Source of the DNA: Pleionea sp. CnH1-48
Lineage (GTDB): Bacteria > Pseudomonadota > Gammaproteobacteria > Enterobacterales > Kangiellaceae
Length of the DNA stretch: 64,000 nucleotides
Reading direction: 5' to 3'
NCBI RefSeq assembly: GCF_024124665.1
Contig: NZ_JAMXSB010000011.1
Span: 1-64,000, forward strand
Shown one piece after another: positions 18,017-26,827 of the stretch. Numbering within the stretch: position 1 is the first letter of the stretch; each line of letters opens with the position of its first letter. The translations under genes were made by a program, and so were the position numbers. The notes under the pieces were generated by a model that had not been told where the DNA came from, did no database searches, and saw only the letters and a list, made by a program, of their open reading frames with translations.

Positions 18017-18484
18017 TCAGGCTTCTTCCCACAGACATTGTTCGTGATGAAGCACTAATAAGTCCGCAGCGCTTCTTACCCACTTCTCCATGCGTTGCTG
18101 TTCTTTTAATTGATCCAGATCGATTTCGTCCTTCATTTGATTGGCTCTCAACTGATGTGCTTTATGCAAATACTGTCGAGAAAAAGCACACAGCGCATCG
18201 CGAGCATGAGTCACTTGAGGTTTTACCAAAACATCAACTGGCAAATCACCGGTAATTACCCAACCGCATTTCACTTCACTATCTTGAAAAGTCACATGCC
18301 ACACAGCAAGTACAGGTGGCAAGATACGCGACTGAGCGGCACTGACTTTTAACAGCGACCAGCCTCGTTGAGAACAGGCAGACACAACGTCTCTTAATTG
18401 TTGTTGTGTCCAATCGTCGAGCGCATCCCACTCAATATCTAAATGTCGACACGCATAAAATTCGTAAGCAGATTGTGATTGCAT
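18017..18484 (-). CDS. DUF4826-like protein
   Basis: The product is a 155-aa soluble protein. Trp-rich start (E-W-D-x-L-D-D-W-x-Q-Q-Q), then P-P-V-L-A-V-W-x-V and a G-W-V-I-T-G-D-L-P-V-D stretch (about 75-86), a pattern I associate with the DUF4826 family of uncharacterised gammaproteobacterial proteins. Function is unknown. It is transcribed away from the gamma-carbonic-anhydrase gene's 3' end with about 105 bp between. Confidence 0.65.
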   Translation of the reverse strand: MQSQSAYEFYACRHLDIEWDALDDWTQQQLRDVVSACSQRGWSLLKVSAAQSRILPPVLAVWHVTFQDSEVKCGWVITGDLPVDVLVKPQVTHARDALCAFSRQYLHKAHQLRANQMKDEIDLDQLKEQQRMEKWVRSAADLLVLHHEQCLWEEA

Positions 18485-18588
18485 TGATAGCTTTCTCTAT
18501 AATTATTCCGCTCAATGCAACCTTATCCAGTTAGGTACTCACACAAAGGTGGTATACGACTCAGGTACAGCGATTGTTACCGACCATT

Positions 18589-19113
18589 TTAACGTATGGC
18601 GGTCAATTGTTGCTGAAAGCGGTGGATCTTCTTTATGTATATCTCTGCTGAATATTCCAACTTTTTGCGCTCGTCGTCTGTGAGTTCCCTCACAACTTTT
18701 GCGGGTGATCCCATTGCCAACACGCCAGAAGGTATTTCTTTGCCCTCCGGAACCAAAGAATTAGCACCTAGCAACGAATATTCGCCAATATGGGCACCAT
18801 TGAGTACCACCGAATTGATACCAATTAAACTGTAGTCACCCAATGTACACCCATGCAACATCACCTTATGACCAATAGTGACTCCCTCACCCACATCTAA
18901 TACATAACCAGGATCAGTATGCAGTACCGAGCCGTCTTGCACGTTACTTCGGTTGCCAACAACAATGCGATCCGTATCTCCACGCAATACTGCATTAAAC
19001 CAGATACTGCATTCTGAACCGATTTCTACCTGCCCAATCACATCGGCACTTTCGGCAATAAAGGTGTTTTCTGTACTGATAACAGGGCGATGTTCACCCA
19101 ACTGATAAATCAT
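18589..19113 (-). CDS. Gamma-carbonic anhydrase family protein (YrdA-like)
   Basis: The 174-aa left-handed beta-helix protein has hexapeptide-repeat periodicity. Zn-ligand histidines fall at H65 (DGSVLHTD), H82 and H87 ([10 protein letters not shown]), as in Cam/YrdA proteins. Length and the R44-G-D pattern fit the trimeric gamma-CA fold. Many bacterial YrdA homologues show little anhydrase activity, so the enzymatic role is uncertain. Its upstream region (19,114-19,716) also holds the structured attC-like element, which could be in this gene's leader. Confidence 0.9.
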   Translation of the reverse strand: MIYQLGEHRPVISTENTFIAESADVIGQVEIGSECSIWFNAVLRGDTDRIVVGNRSNVQDGSVLHTDPGYVLDVGEGVTIGHKVMLHGCTLGDYSLIGINSVVLNGAHIGEYSLLGANSLVPEGKEIPSGVLAMGSPAKVVRELTDDERKKLEYSAEIYIKKIHRFQQQLTAIR

Positions 19114-19228
19114 AAGTCGCTGACCTCACTGTAATTTTTTGTAATCTCTATTATTTAACACGTTTTATGCAGATTTCCTACGCCGAAAATATAAATCTCA
19201 AATAGCATCTCAAAACTCAGAAAGCGGA

Positions 19229-19332
19229 AGGCAGGCCTCCTCGCAATCCCTTGCGTTTAACAAGGCATTTAGTGATCGCAACCAAAATCAGCAGGGATTC
19301 TGAAGCCCTTGTTAAGTCGTCGGAACGCCAGT
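19229..19332. repeat. attC-like or structured-RNA element with possible pseudoknot
   Basis: A strong nested structure lies in the 603-bp gap between the gamma-CA and aldehyde dehydrogenase genes. A 9-bp stem TTAACAAGG/CCTTGTTAA encloses TTTAG/CTGAA (one G-T pair) and TGAT/ATCA. The outer ends GTTTAAC and GTTAAGT match the attC core consensus RYYYAAC...GTTRRRY. A side hairpin CGCAA-TCCC-TTGCG has a loop that can pair with GGGA inside the main element. It fits an orphan integron recombination site or a cis-acting leader RNA of either flanking gene. No integrase is in the window. Nothing else is evident in 19,333-19,716 except a short GGTGG...CCACC hairpin near 19,525-19,544. Confidence 0.4.
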
Positions 19333-19716
19333 GAGAAAGCCCCCTGTTCAATCTTCATTCATAAGCTTTCATGCAACGCAACATGAATCTCATACCCCTT
19401 ACTCATCTGACCAGAAAGATAAGACTTTATCTTCTAAATAGCGGAGAAATGGCGCTATTTGCCGACATATTGGAACTTGAAATCGCATTTTTCAAAAAAT
19501 TTAACTAGCGTTATAGGAGTTCCGGTGGTAAGGTTGCGCCACCTCAAAACAGGGGGGCTATTTGGTATGAAATTTATACAGAACAGATTGATGATAGATA
19601 CTCATCCTATTTCTACCCACTTATTCACTACGCCAGACTTGGCTGACGGTCTCCCCTTCCCTTATTTACACCAGTCTGTGTACTCACATTGAACATTTTT
19701 TAGAGAGGTCAACTTT

Positions 19717-21237
19717 ATGGATTTTCTTAAGGAACTGGGCATTGAGCCGGTTAATTCAGGTGCTTGTTGGGGCGTTAACGAATGGTCAACGACTACCGAT
19801 CAAGGCATCATCGAATCAATTAACCCTGCTAACGGTGAGCTAATCGCCAAGGTTCATGCTGCATCCCAAGAAGATTACGACAAGATCATGGCTAAGGCAG
19901 AAGAAGCCTTTGTTGAGTGGAAAACCGTTCCTGCCCCTCTACGTGGCGAGCTGGTTCGCAAAATGGGCGAAGCCCTGCGCGAGCACAAAGATGCTTTAGG
20001 TAGCTTGGTTACCTACGAAATGGGTAAGAGTAAAGCTGAAGGTGACGGTGAAGTACAAGAGATGATCGACATGGCTGACTTTGCCGTTGGTCAATCACGC
20101 ATGTTGTACGGTAACACAATGCACTCAGAGCGCCCTCAACACCGTATGTACGAGCAGTGGCATCCACTAGGCATCGTTGGTGTTATCTCTGCATTTAACT
20201 TCCCAGTGGCTGTTTGGTCATGGAATGCTTTCATCGCTGCTATTTGCGGTAACATCACTGTATGGAAGCCTTCTCCAAAAACTCCTTTAACAGCAGTTGC
20301 GGTTCAAAACATCTGTAACAAGGTAATGGAAGCAGAAGGCTACAAGCCAATCTTCTACACCTTTGTTGATTCTGCTGATAACAAATTAGCCGAAGCCTTT
20401 ATTACTGATACACGCGTTAAAAAGATGTCATTCACTGGCTCTAGCGTTGTCGGTAAAATGGTAGGCGTTAAAGTGGCTGAGCGCATGGGCAAATGCTTAC
20501 TTGAGCTTGCTGGTAACAACGCACTTATCGTTGACGAAAGCGCTAAACTTGAGCACGCGATTCCAGCGGTTGCATTTGGTGCGGTAGGTACAGCAGGTCA
20601 GCGTTGTACAACAACACGTCGTTTGATCGTTCACGAAAGCATCGCCGACAAAGTGGTTTCTACTTTGGTTGACGCTTACAAGCAAATCAAAATCGGTGAT
20701 CCTCTAGACACTAACAACTTGATGGGTCCATTGATTGATCAAGTTGCTGTTGATAACTTCAAAGCGTCTGTTGCTGCTGCAAAAGAGCAAGGCGGCGAAG
20801 TACTGTTCGGCGGAAACGCTATTGAAGGCAACGGTTTCTATGTTGAACCAACCATCATTCGTGCACAAAACGATTGGCCAGTGGTTCAAAACGAAACCTT
20901 TGCTCCTATCCTTTATGTAATGACTTACAAAACTATCGAAGAAGCAATTGAGCTGAACAATTCTGTTCGTCAGGGCTTGTCTTCTGCCATCTTCACTATG
21001 AACGTTCAAAACGCAGAGAAGTTCCTTTCTTATGCTGGTAGTGACTGTGGTATCGCTAACGTTAACATCGGTACTTCTGGTGCAGAAATTGGCGGAGCAT
21101 TCGGTGGTGAGAAAGACACAGGTGGTGGTCGCGAAGCAGGCTCTGACTCTTGGAAAGCTTACATGCGCCGTCAAACCAACACTATTTTCTGGGGTGATCA
21201 GCCTACTTTGGCTCAGGGCATTAAATTCGATCTTTAA
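19717..21237 (+). CDS. ALDH7-type aldehyde dehydrogenase, probable 2-aminoadipate-6-semialdehyde dehydrogenase
   Basis: The 506-aa protein is of normal ALDH7 length and begins with the family-typical N-terminus. Catalytic residues are E263 (LLELAGNN) and C297 (GQRCTTTRR). The pattern [12 protein letters not shown]-x-T-G-G-G-R-E near residue 460 is characteristic of ALDH7/antiquitin. The enzyme would oxidise 2-aminoadipate semialdehyde to 2-aminoadipate with NAD+. A leucine-type dehydrogenase follows 69 bp downstream, separated by a hairpin. Substrate is inferred from family plus the presence of LKR- and SDH-type genes in the window. Confidence 0.85.
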   Translation: MDFLKELGIEPVNSGACWGVNEWSTTTDQGIIESINPANGELIAKVHAASQEDYDKIMAKAEEAFVEWKTVPAPLRGELVRKMGEALREHKDALGSLVTYEMGKSKAEGDGEVQEMIDMADFAVGQSRMLYGNTMHSERPQHRMYEQWHPLGIVGVISAFNFPVAVWSWNAFIAAICGNITVWKPSPKTPLTAVAVQNICNKVMEAEGYKPIFYTFVDSADNKLAEAFITDTRVKKMSFTGSSVVGKMVGVKVAERMGKCLLELAGNNALIVDESAKLEHAIPAVAFGAVGTAGQRCTTTRRLIVHESIADKVVSTLVDAYKQIKIGDPLDTNNLMGPLIDQVAVDNFKASVAAAKEQGGEVLFGGNAIEGNGFYVEPTIIRAQNDWPVVQNETFAPILYVMTYKTIEEAIELNNSVRQGLSSAIFTMNVQNAEKFLSYAGSDCGIANVNIGTSGAEIGGAFGGEKDTGGGREAGSDSWKAYMRRQTNTIFWGDQPTLAQGIKFDL

Positions 21238-21250
21238 TTCCGTGCATCTC

Positions 21251-21278
21251 AGCTTGGGGCCAGCTGTTTGGCCCCGCT
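21251..21278 (+). other. GC-rich hairpin between dehydrogenase genes
   Basis: A 7-bp perfect stem GGGGCCA/TGGCCCC with a 6-nt loop, extended by AGC/GCT, between the two dehydrogenase genes. It has no T-run, so I read it as an mRNA processing or stability element or a weak attenuator. Confidence 0.55.
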
Positions 21279-21306
21279 CTGTATTCCAATTTTAGGGAGA
21301 CGATAT

Positions 21307-22341
21307 ATGGCAGTATTTAATCTGCGAGCTTACGACGACCACGAACAGGTTGTTTTTTGTAGCGATAAAGAATCTGGCTTAAAAGCTGTAATCTCTGTAC
21401 ACAGTACCGCTTTAGGTCCTGCTGTTGGTGGTTGCCGCATGTGGGAATATAACTCAGACGAAGGTGCGTTAATCGACGCACTACGTTTGTCTCGTGGTAT
21501 GACCTACAAAAATGCAATGGCCGGTTTGAACATGGGTGGTGGTAAATCCGTTATCATCGGTAATCCACGCACCATGAAATCAGAAGCTTTATTTGAAGCT
21601 TTTGGTCGCTTTGTTGACAGCCTTAAAGGTCGTTATATCACCGCAGAAGATGTTGGTATCAACCCTGACGACATGGCCTTGGTTCACAAAGAGACTCCAC
21701 ACGTTTTGGGTCTTGAAGGTAAAAGTGGCGATCCTTCTCCAGTAACCGCTTACGGCGTTTATAAAGGTATTAAAGCAGCGGTTAAGTACCGTTTAGGTCG
21801 TGACGATCTGGATGGAATTAAAATTGCTGTTCAGGGCGTTGGTCACGTAGGTTATTACCTGTGCGAACATTTAGCAAACGAAGGCGCTAAATTGTTTGTT
21901 ACCGACATCAATAAAGAATCTGTTGATAAAGTTGTATCTAACCTTGGCGGCATTGCTGTTGATAAAGATGCGATCTACAGCCAAGAAGTTGATGTTTATG
22001 CACCTTGTGCATTAGGCGCAACGATCAATGACGTAACGATTCCAAAGATTCAGGCAAAAGTTATCGCAGGTGCGGCCAATAACCAGTTGGCAGAAGATCG
22101 CCACGGTGACGAGCTGAAAAAGCGCGGTATTCTTTATGCACCTGATTACGTCATTAACGCGGGTGGTATCATCAATGTTTCTTTTGAAGAGAACTACAAC
22201 CGCGATCAAGCATTAGTAAAAGTTGACGAAATCTACAATACGTTAGAAGAAGTTTTTGCTACTGCGGATAAAGAGAATAAGACTACGAATGTTGTTGCAG
22301 ATGAGATTGCGCGACGTCGTGTTGAGGAAGGTCGTAAGTAA
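21307..22341 (+). CDS. Leucine dehydrogenase-type Glu/Leu/Phe/Val dehydrogenase
   Basis: From the ATG at 21307 (GGGAGA 7 bases upstream) the product is 344 aa, the usual size for leucine dehydrogenase; an upstream start would overlap the hairpin. Lys80 in G-G-G-K-S-V is the conserved catalytic position, and the Rossmann motif V-Q-G-V-G-H-V-G-Y lies at about 178-186. It reversibly deaminates branched-chain amino acids to 2-oxo acids with NAD+. Co-location with the ALDH7 gene suggests an amino acid catabolic unit. Phenylalanine or valine as main substrate cannot be excluded. Confidence 0.88.
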   Translation: MAVFNLRAYDDHEQVVFCSDKESGLKAVISVHSTALGPAVGGCRMWEYNSDEGALIDALRLSRGMTYKNAMAGLNMGGGKSVIIGNPRTMKSEALFEAFGRFVDSLKGRYITAEDVGINPDDMALVHKETPHVLGLEGKSGDPSPVTAYGVYKGIKAAVKYRLGRDDLDGIKIAVQGVGHVGYYLCEHLANEGAKLFVTDINKESVDKVVSNLGGIAVDKDAIYSQEVDVYAPCALGATINDVTIPKIQAKVIAGAANNQLAEDRHGDELKKRGILYAPDYVINAGGIINVSFEENYNRDQALVKVDEIYNTLEEVFATADKENKTTNVVADEIARRRVEEGRK

Positions 22342-22367
22342 TTTTTTTTGCTTATGAGTTTCTTTTG

Positions 22368-22395
22368 AAAAAGGCGGGTTATCCCGCCTTTTTTT
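22368..22395 (+). terminator. Intrinsic terminator
   Basis: AAAAAGGCGGG-TTAT-CCCGCCTTTTT followed by two more T, directly after the leucine dehydrogenase gene. Confidence 0.93.
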
Positions 22396-22450
22396 ATGTT
22401 TGTTTTTTGGTTTATTAGTTTTCCTTTGATTCCTTACTTTCTTAGAAGTG

Positions 22451-22735
22451 CAGATTTCGCCTTTATGTCCTGTTCGGGTATGCGGTGAGCATACTTTACC
22501 AAGAAGGGTAAGAGCTCCTTAGATCCCATTTTGTATTACAAAATAGGGGCACGCTGCGCTCGGCATTTGTTCTGTTGGGGTTTTAACCTTCAAGTATACC
22601 TGCAAACTCTACATCGACTTTTTGCTCTTGTATGTGCCAAGGAAGTTTCGGTCTCGTTTTGTGTTTTAGTTTCGTGTTCTATCTTATTTTGAAGTTATAA
22701 GACTTGCTGCTTGCCGCATTATTAGCAGCAAGCAA
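22451..22735 (+). mobile_element. MITE-like element, truncated copy A
   Basis: It starts with the terminal sequence CAGATTTCGCCTT and shares patches with copies B and C (GAGCATACTTTACCAAGA; CTCGTTTTGTGTTTTAG; TTCTATCTTA). It then stops after CTTGCTGC...GCAGCAAG, before the right half. It occupies most of the gap between the leucine dehydrogenase terminator and ribB. The internal sequence has diverged, with an extra insertion around 22,470-22,490. The hairpin at its end (22,706-22,735) may serve as the ribB terminator on the minus strand. Confidence 0.65.
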
Positions 22736-22748
22736 TTAGGAGAAAGAA

Positions 22749-23402
22749 TTAGATAGCTTTTCTCTCCGATTGTTCTCGGTATTGAACGAGATCTTCGATA
22801 CTGAGTACTGGGATTTTATGTTGTTGAGCAAATTGAGTGATTTGTGGCAGTTTTGCCATGGTGCCATCTTCGTTGGCGAGTTCGCATAAGACACCTGCGG
22901 GTTCGAGTCCGGCCAGTTCCATTAGGTCGACGGTGCCTTCGGTATGGCCTCTTCGTGCCAGGACACCACCAGGTGTGGCTCTTAGTGGGAAGACATGGCC
23001 GGGTCGCGCCAGGTGCTCGGGTTTTGCATTAGGAGCAATGGCGGTTTTGATGGTGGTGACTCGGTCGGCAGCGGATACACCGGTTGTGACGCCCTCTTTC
23101 GCTTCGATAGAAACAGTGAAAGCGGTTCCATAGCGGCTGTTGTTGTCACTGACCATCGGTGGCAGTTGGAGTTTACGTAAGCGTTCGTCGCTCATACATA
23201 AGCAGACAATGCCGCTGCATTCACGAATGAGCATGGCCATCTGTTTGTCGGTGATGTGTTGTGCAGAAAAAATCAGATCGCCTTCGTTTTCACGATCTTC
23301 ATCGTCCACTAACAAGACACAGTTACCTGCACGCAAGGCTTCAAGCGCACGTTCGACTCGTTGAGTTGAATTTCCAAAAGGATTTAATAAAGACTGATTC
23401 AT
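22749..23402 (-). CDS. ribB: 3,4-dihydroxy-2-butanone-4-phosphate synthase RibB
   Basis: From the ATG at 23402, with AGAGG about 8 bases upstream, the product is 217 aa, the same length as E. coli RibB. Motifs are [14 protein letters not shown] near the start, [17 protein letters not shown] in the middle and G-H-T-E-G-T-V-D-L near the end. It splits ribulose 5-phosphate into DHBP plus formate for riboflavin synthesis. It is a stand-alone ribB with its own FMN riboswitch, as in E. coli. A longer frame extending upstream would run into the leader and is rejected. Confidence 0.95.
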   Translation of the reverse strand: MNQSLLNPFGNSTQRVERALEALRAGNCVLLVDDEDRENEGDLIFSAQHITDKQMAMLIRECSGIVCLCMSDERLRKLQLPPMVSDNNSRYGTAFTVSIEAKEGVTTGVSAADRVTTIKTAIAPNAKPEHLARPGHVFPLRATPGGVLARRGHTEGTVDLMELAGLEPAGVLCELANEDGTMAKLPQITQFAQQHKIPVLSIEDLVQYREQSERKAI

Positions 23403-23530
23403 GGTTTTACCTCTTTGTTGTTCACCAGAATCAGGGCATAGAGGAGTACAGATAAGCACGCAGAGGCGCTCATCTGTCGAACGACAGTTGAGTTGAACCC
23501 TCACCAATGAGAGTCTCAAGTGATCGCTTT

Positions 23531-23674
23531 ATTCTCTCCCATCCGGACTGTAACCGTCGGCTCTGGAGTTTAACCAGATCTGCTGACCCTGTTGTGGCAA
23601 CAGGCGCTCGCGGGCTTATTTAGGTTTTGTCTAAAATCACCGCCGGTGGGGAATTTCGCCCCGCCCTGAGAATA
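23531..23674 (-). ncRNA. FMN riboswitch (RFN element)
   Basis: On the minus strand the conserved FMN aptamer is complete: T-T-C-T-C-A-G-G-G-C-G-G-G-G, then GGCGGTGAT, AGCCCGCGAGCG, GGTCAGCAGATCTGGT, and ATCCAGAGCCGACGGTTA-like and AGTCCGGATGGGAGAGAA segments closing the outer stem. It sits about 128 nt upstream of the ribB start. It should lower ribB expression when FMN binds, probably by termination or RBS occlusion, although the switch hairpin was not resolved. Confidence 0.97.
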
Positions 23675-23812
23675 AATAAAGTTTTTTGTTGCGGTTTTGG
23701 CCGCGGGGGAATAGTCGCAGATTTTTGGTGGTTTTACAATGATCTGGTTTATTAGTAGTTTTTTGTTAAGGGTGTAGTTATCTTTCTGTGCTTTCCTGCT
23801 TTTACGATATGT

Positions 23813-24253
23813 CAGGTTTCGCCTGATGGCGACTTCCTTTACCAAGAGCTGTAAAGGAAGCAAAGAGCCCTAGGTCGCTGCGCTGGCAATTGTTCAGTTG
23901 GAATTTTATGATTTGAGTATGTTTTGCAATTCCGAAGTGAATTCTTGATCTTATCTGTGCCAGGGAAAATTCGATCTTGTTTTGTATTTTAGTTTCGTTC
24001 TCTTTCTTAACTTTGAACTAACAGACGACTCCTTTTGTGACTAGATGAGAACGGAGTGAAGACTTAGACCGCACTGGCTTGCTGCACGGACGCAGCAAGA
24101 GTCTTATCCGCACAAGGAAGTGCGTATAAGACGGTCAGTCGAAGGACTAAGGCTTTACGGAGTGGTGCCGATAGGCCTCATCTTTGGAGCATGGCCCTTT
24201 TTTGTCCCTTTTGTGGGCTTACAAAAGGGACTCGCCTAGCAAGGCGAAATCTG
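23813..24253 (+). mobile_element. MITE-like element, complete copy B (441 bp)
   Basis: Its left end CAGGTTTCGCCT and right end AGGCGAAATCTG form a 12-bp terminal inverted repeat with one mismatch. Internally it shares long, nearly identical blocks with copy C, including the region from ACTTAGACCGCACT to GGTCAGTCGAAGGACTAAG. It contains perfect hairpins CTTGCTGC/GCAGCAAG and GTCCCTTTTGT/ACAAAAGGGAC. No ORF of note and no transposase is present, consistent with a non-autonomous element. No clear target-site duplication is seen. Confidence 0.75.
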
Positions 24254-24339
24254 TGGGTTGAATCAAATTAGGATTTTTCGTTTAGAATGATAAATTAATT
24301 GAGAAAATATTCTTTTACTCTTCTGCTCTTTTGAAAGTA

Positions 24340-24780
24340 CAAATTTCGCCTAGTGGCGAGCATACTTTACCAAGAGCGATAAAGTAGCCAAAGCGCCCTA
24401 AGTCGCTGCGCTCGGCAATTGCTCATCTGGGATTTTATGGTTCGAGTATGTCTTTCAGTTTTGAAGTGATTTCTTGATCTTGTCTGTGCCAGGGAAGATT
24501 CGATCTCGTTTTGTGTTTTCGTTTCATTCTCTATCTTAGCTCGAGGCTTTCAGACGACTCCATCGTGACTGGATGAGAGCGTAGTAAAGACTTAGACCGC
24601 ACTGACTTGCTGCACGGACGCAGCAAGAGTCTTATCCGCACAAGGAAGTGCGTATAAGACGGTCAGTCGAAGGACTAAGACTTTACGGAGCGGTGCCGGA
24701 GGCCTCATCTTTGGAACACCGCCCTTTTTGGTCCCTTTTGTGGGCTTACAAAAGGGACTCGCCCGACAAGGCGAGATCTG
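24340..24780 (+). mobile_element. MITE-like element, complete copy C (441 bp)
   Basis: Same length and orientation as copy B, 86 bp further on. Ends are CAAATTTCGCCT and GGCGAGATCTG (10 of 12 positions pair). The right half is nearly identical to copy B while the left half is more diverged. Three hairpins are kept: CTTGCTGC/GCAGCAAG; GTCTTAT...ATAAGAC enclosing GCAC/GTGC; and GTCCCTTTTGT/ACAAAAGGGAC. An outer CTTAG/CTAAG and GACCG/CGGTC pairing closes a multi-branched fold. The 135-bp gap to the next gene is AT-rich and otherwise empty. Confidence 0.75.
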
Positions 24781-24915
24781 CGCGTAGAATCAAGTTATAA
24801 TATTTCGTGAAAAGTAATCTAAAAAATAACTAACTCACAACAATACTCATCTATCTTTAAAAAGAAAGACGATTAAACTAAAATCACTCCTAACAAAAAA
24901 CCAATACTTATTCTC

Positions 24916-25458
24916 ATGGACGTCAATCAAATCAAACAATGTCTACAAGCCGATCCCTTCCGAATGGAAGTATTAAAATACGCAGCGAGTCTAAACTTAA
25001 ACGACTGGTGTATCGGTGCAGGCTTTGTTCGTAATTTAGTTTGGGATCATTATCACGGCTTTACTCAGACTACATCACTAAATGATATTGATGTTATCTA
25101 TTTTGACTCAACCAATATTGCTCCAGAATACGATAAGCTTTTGGAGGAAAAACTCAATGACATGACATCTTTGCCCTGGTCGGTAAAAAACCAGGCACGC
25201 ATGCATCTCAAGCATCAGCATACGCCTTATCAATCAACACTGGATGCGATGAGTTATTGGGTAGAATGCGAAACCGCGATAGGAGCTCGGTTCAGTTCAA
25301 AAGGAGAGTTAGAGATTATTTCTCCTTTTGAGCTCGCTTCATTATCTGACCATACTATCACTATGAATCAGCGTTTTGCTCAACCCAAAGTATTCCGTCA
25401 GCGGATTGAGCAGAAGCAATGGCTTTCTATTTGGCCAAAGTTGGTGATTAACGAATAA
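24916..25458 (+). CDS. Nucleotidyltransferase family protein (COG3575/DUF925 type)
   Basis: The product is 180 aa. The pattern W-C-I-G-A-G-F-V-R-N-L-V-W-D (about 32-45) followed by L-N-D-I-D-V-I-Y-F-D (about 58-67) is the polymerase-beta-like nucleotidyltransferase fold with its metal-binding acidic pair. P-F-E-L-A-S-L-S-D near 137 is also family-typical. Substrate unknown; members are small stand-alone enzymes of unassigned role. It overlaps the convergent OsmC-type gene by 11 bp at their 3' ends. Confidence 0.82.
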   Translation: MDVNQIKQCLQADPFRMEVLKYAASLNLNDWCIGAGFVRNLVWDHYHGFTQTTSLNDIDVIYFDSTNIAPEYDKLLEEKLNDMTSLPWSVKNQARMHLKHQHTPYQSTLDAMSYWVECETAIGARFSSKGELEIISPFELASLSDHTITMNQRFAQPKVFRQRIEQKQWLSIWPKLVINE

Positions 25459-25915
25459 TTTCTGTCACTACTTCAGTTTTAACAGAGTTAGCAATAAAGC
25501 ACTGTTCATGAGATTGATGATGCATTTTTTCCAGCTGTTCATCCGTGGGTTGTTTGTCTCCAGAAAAAATGACTTTAGGGCGCAGAGTGACTTTGGTCAT
25601 ACTCACCTTTCCACTTTCATCTTTCCCCATAAGGCCAATGGCTTCGTCAGTGTACTCTTCGATAACAAATTTTCGTTTAGCAGCAATGCTTAAAAAGAAC
25701 AACATGTGACAACTGGATAAAGATGCAACAAAGGCTTCTTCTGGGTCTATATTGTCTTCGACCGAGTAAGGCAGAGGAACAACATCTGGAGAAGACGATG
25801 CTTTAACTGTTGCTCCACCATCAAACTGCCACTCATGTCCACGACTGTATTGGTTATCAACAAAGGCTTCTTCTTCGGCTCGTTGCCAACGGATGGTAGC
25901 AATATGTTCAGACAT
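25448..25915 (-). CDS. OsmC/Ohr family peroxidase-like protein
   Basis: The 155-aa protein has the OsmC fold with both conserved peroxidatic/resolving cysteines: C69 (ASLSSCH) and C139 (HEQCFIANS). It is predicted to reduce organic hydroperoxides in the cytosol with thiol donors. The length fits the YhfA/OsmC-like branch rather than Ohr. It is convergent with the nucleotidyltransferase gene. Confidence 0.88.
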   Translation of the reverse strand: MSEHIATIRWQRAEEEAFVDNQYSRGHEWQFDGGATVKASSSPDVVPLPYSVEDNIDPEEAFVASLSSCHMLFFLSIAAKRKFVIEEYTDEAIGLMGKDESGKVSMTKVTLRPKVIFSGDKQPTDEQLEKMHHQSHEQCFIANSVKTEVVTEIIR

Positions 25916-26040
25916 GATGTATTCCTGGTAGGTAATCGGTAACTGTCATTTATCATCAGACAGTGGCCAACGATAAACGCTTGAATGGAACAAACACATC
26001 CTCTATATTACTGCGTTTTATTGTATTGTAAATATCACTA

Positions 26041-26514
26041 ATGGAATTTGAACGTTTAGAATTTGATGTAAAGCAAAAACGAAGAGATGCTATTTTTGTT
26101 GGCATGATGCTTCTGTCTCCCACTCTTTTTGTATTATTTGGTCAGCTTTTTTACGGCTTAGAGAATGTTTATTCCAGCATTATTGTTTCCGTGGTTATAG
26201 GTGCTCTTTTAGTCTTGGTGTTTCAGCCTGACATCAAAGAGAAACGTTGTGATCGCCTAATCATCACATCGGATTCCATTGTGTTTATCAATCATCAAGT
26301 AGAAACGAAGCGTTATTTTAAACACCTCAACATTATCGATATCAGGGAATTATCGAGTACCACTGAGCTATTTCTGCATTTTGAAAATGAAAAAGTAATT
26401 GAACTGGTAGGCTATTCCGATATGGACCAAATAACAGAGCGGATCTTAGCTTTTTCGAACAAGGAACGTACAAATGTGTGGAGAAACCCTTCTCCAGATA
26501 AGGCAACTCCATAA
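26041..26514 (+). CDS. Two-TM membrane protein with PH-like cytoplasmic domain
   Basis: The product is 157 aa. Two hydrophobic segments lie at about 18-38 and 45-62, and a soluble tail with alternating strands (I-T-S-D-S-I-V-F-I-N-H-Q...K-R-Y-F) resembles bacterial PH-like YdbS/DUF domains. No specific family recognised. The 313-bp gap that follows (26,515-26,827) is AT-rich with no clear element, probably the promoter region of the large surface-protein gene. Confidence 0.55.
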   Translation: MEFERLEFDVKQKRRDAIFVGMMLLSPTLFVLFGQLFYGLENVYSSIIVSVVIGALLVLVFQPDIKEKRCDRLIITSDSIVFINHQVETKRYFKHLNIIDIRELSSTTELFLHFENEKVIELVGYSDMDQITERILAFSNKERTNVWRNPSPDKATP

Positions 26515-26827
26515 ATAATATATCCATTATTTAACTGCGGTTTTAGAGGAATAAAGTTAGCGTTAAATAGCCCCCTTTTGTTATCTCAAGTAATAGATAT
26601 ATCCACGACACTCTCGTATCATGGGTGCAGTCAGAACATAGGAGTGATGGAGTCGTTTCGGACAAGTTGCAGGAGCAAATAATACCCAAAGGATATACTT
26701 GATAAGGCTTCTTCCGCGTTCTGCCTGATTTAATATTTATAGCAATTTCAATCACTGCAAGTGAGTTTATTTCGTCACTTTTTATTAACTTAATATTTTT
26801 TAATTAATAGGATACTCGGAGAATACG

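Noticed and set aside
19229-19332. Lysine riboswitch in front of the aminoadipate-semialdehyde dehydrogenase
   Set aside because: The lysine aptamer core elements (AGAGGNGC and matching junction motifs) are not present; the fold is better described as attC-like or unknown.
19459-19692. 77-aa ORF upstream of the ALDH7 gene
   Set aside because: Weak start, no family pattern, and it lies in a likely leader or promoter region. I prefer a non-coding gap.
22837-23133. Plus-strand ORFs antisense to ribB and its leader
   Set aside because: They follow GC-rich antisense frames of a firmly identified gene and have no homology pattern.
23570-23863. Minus-strand ORF overlapping the FMN riboswitch
   Set aside because: It reads through the aptamer, has no ribosome site and starts within the riboswitch/MITE region.
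24000-24700. Possible transposase gene inside the MITE-like copies
   Set aside because: No ORF longer than about 60 codons shows a DDE or HUH pattern; the elements are non-autonomous.
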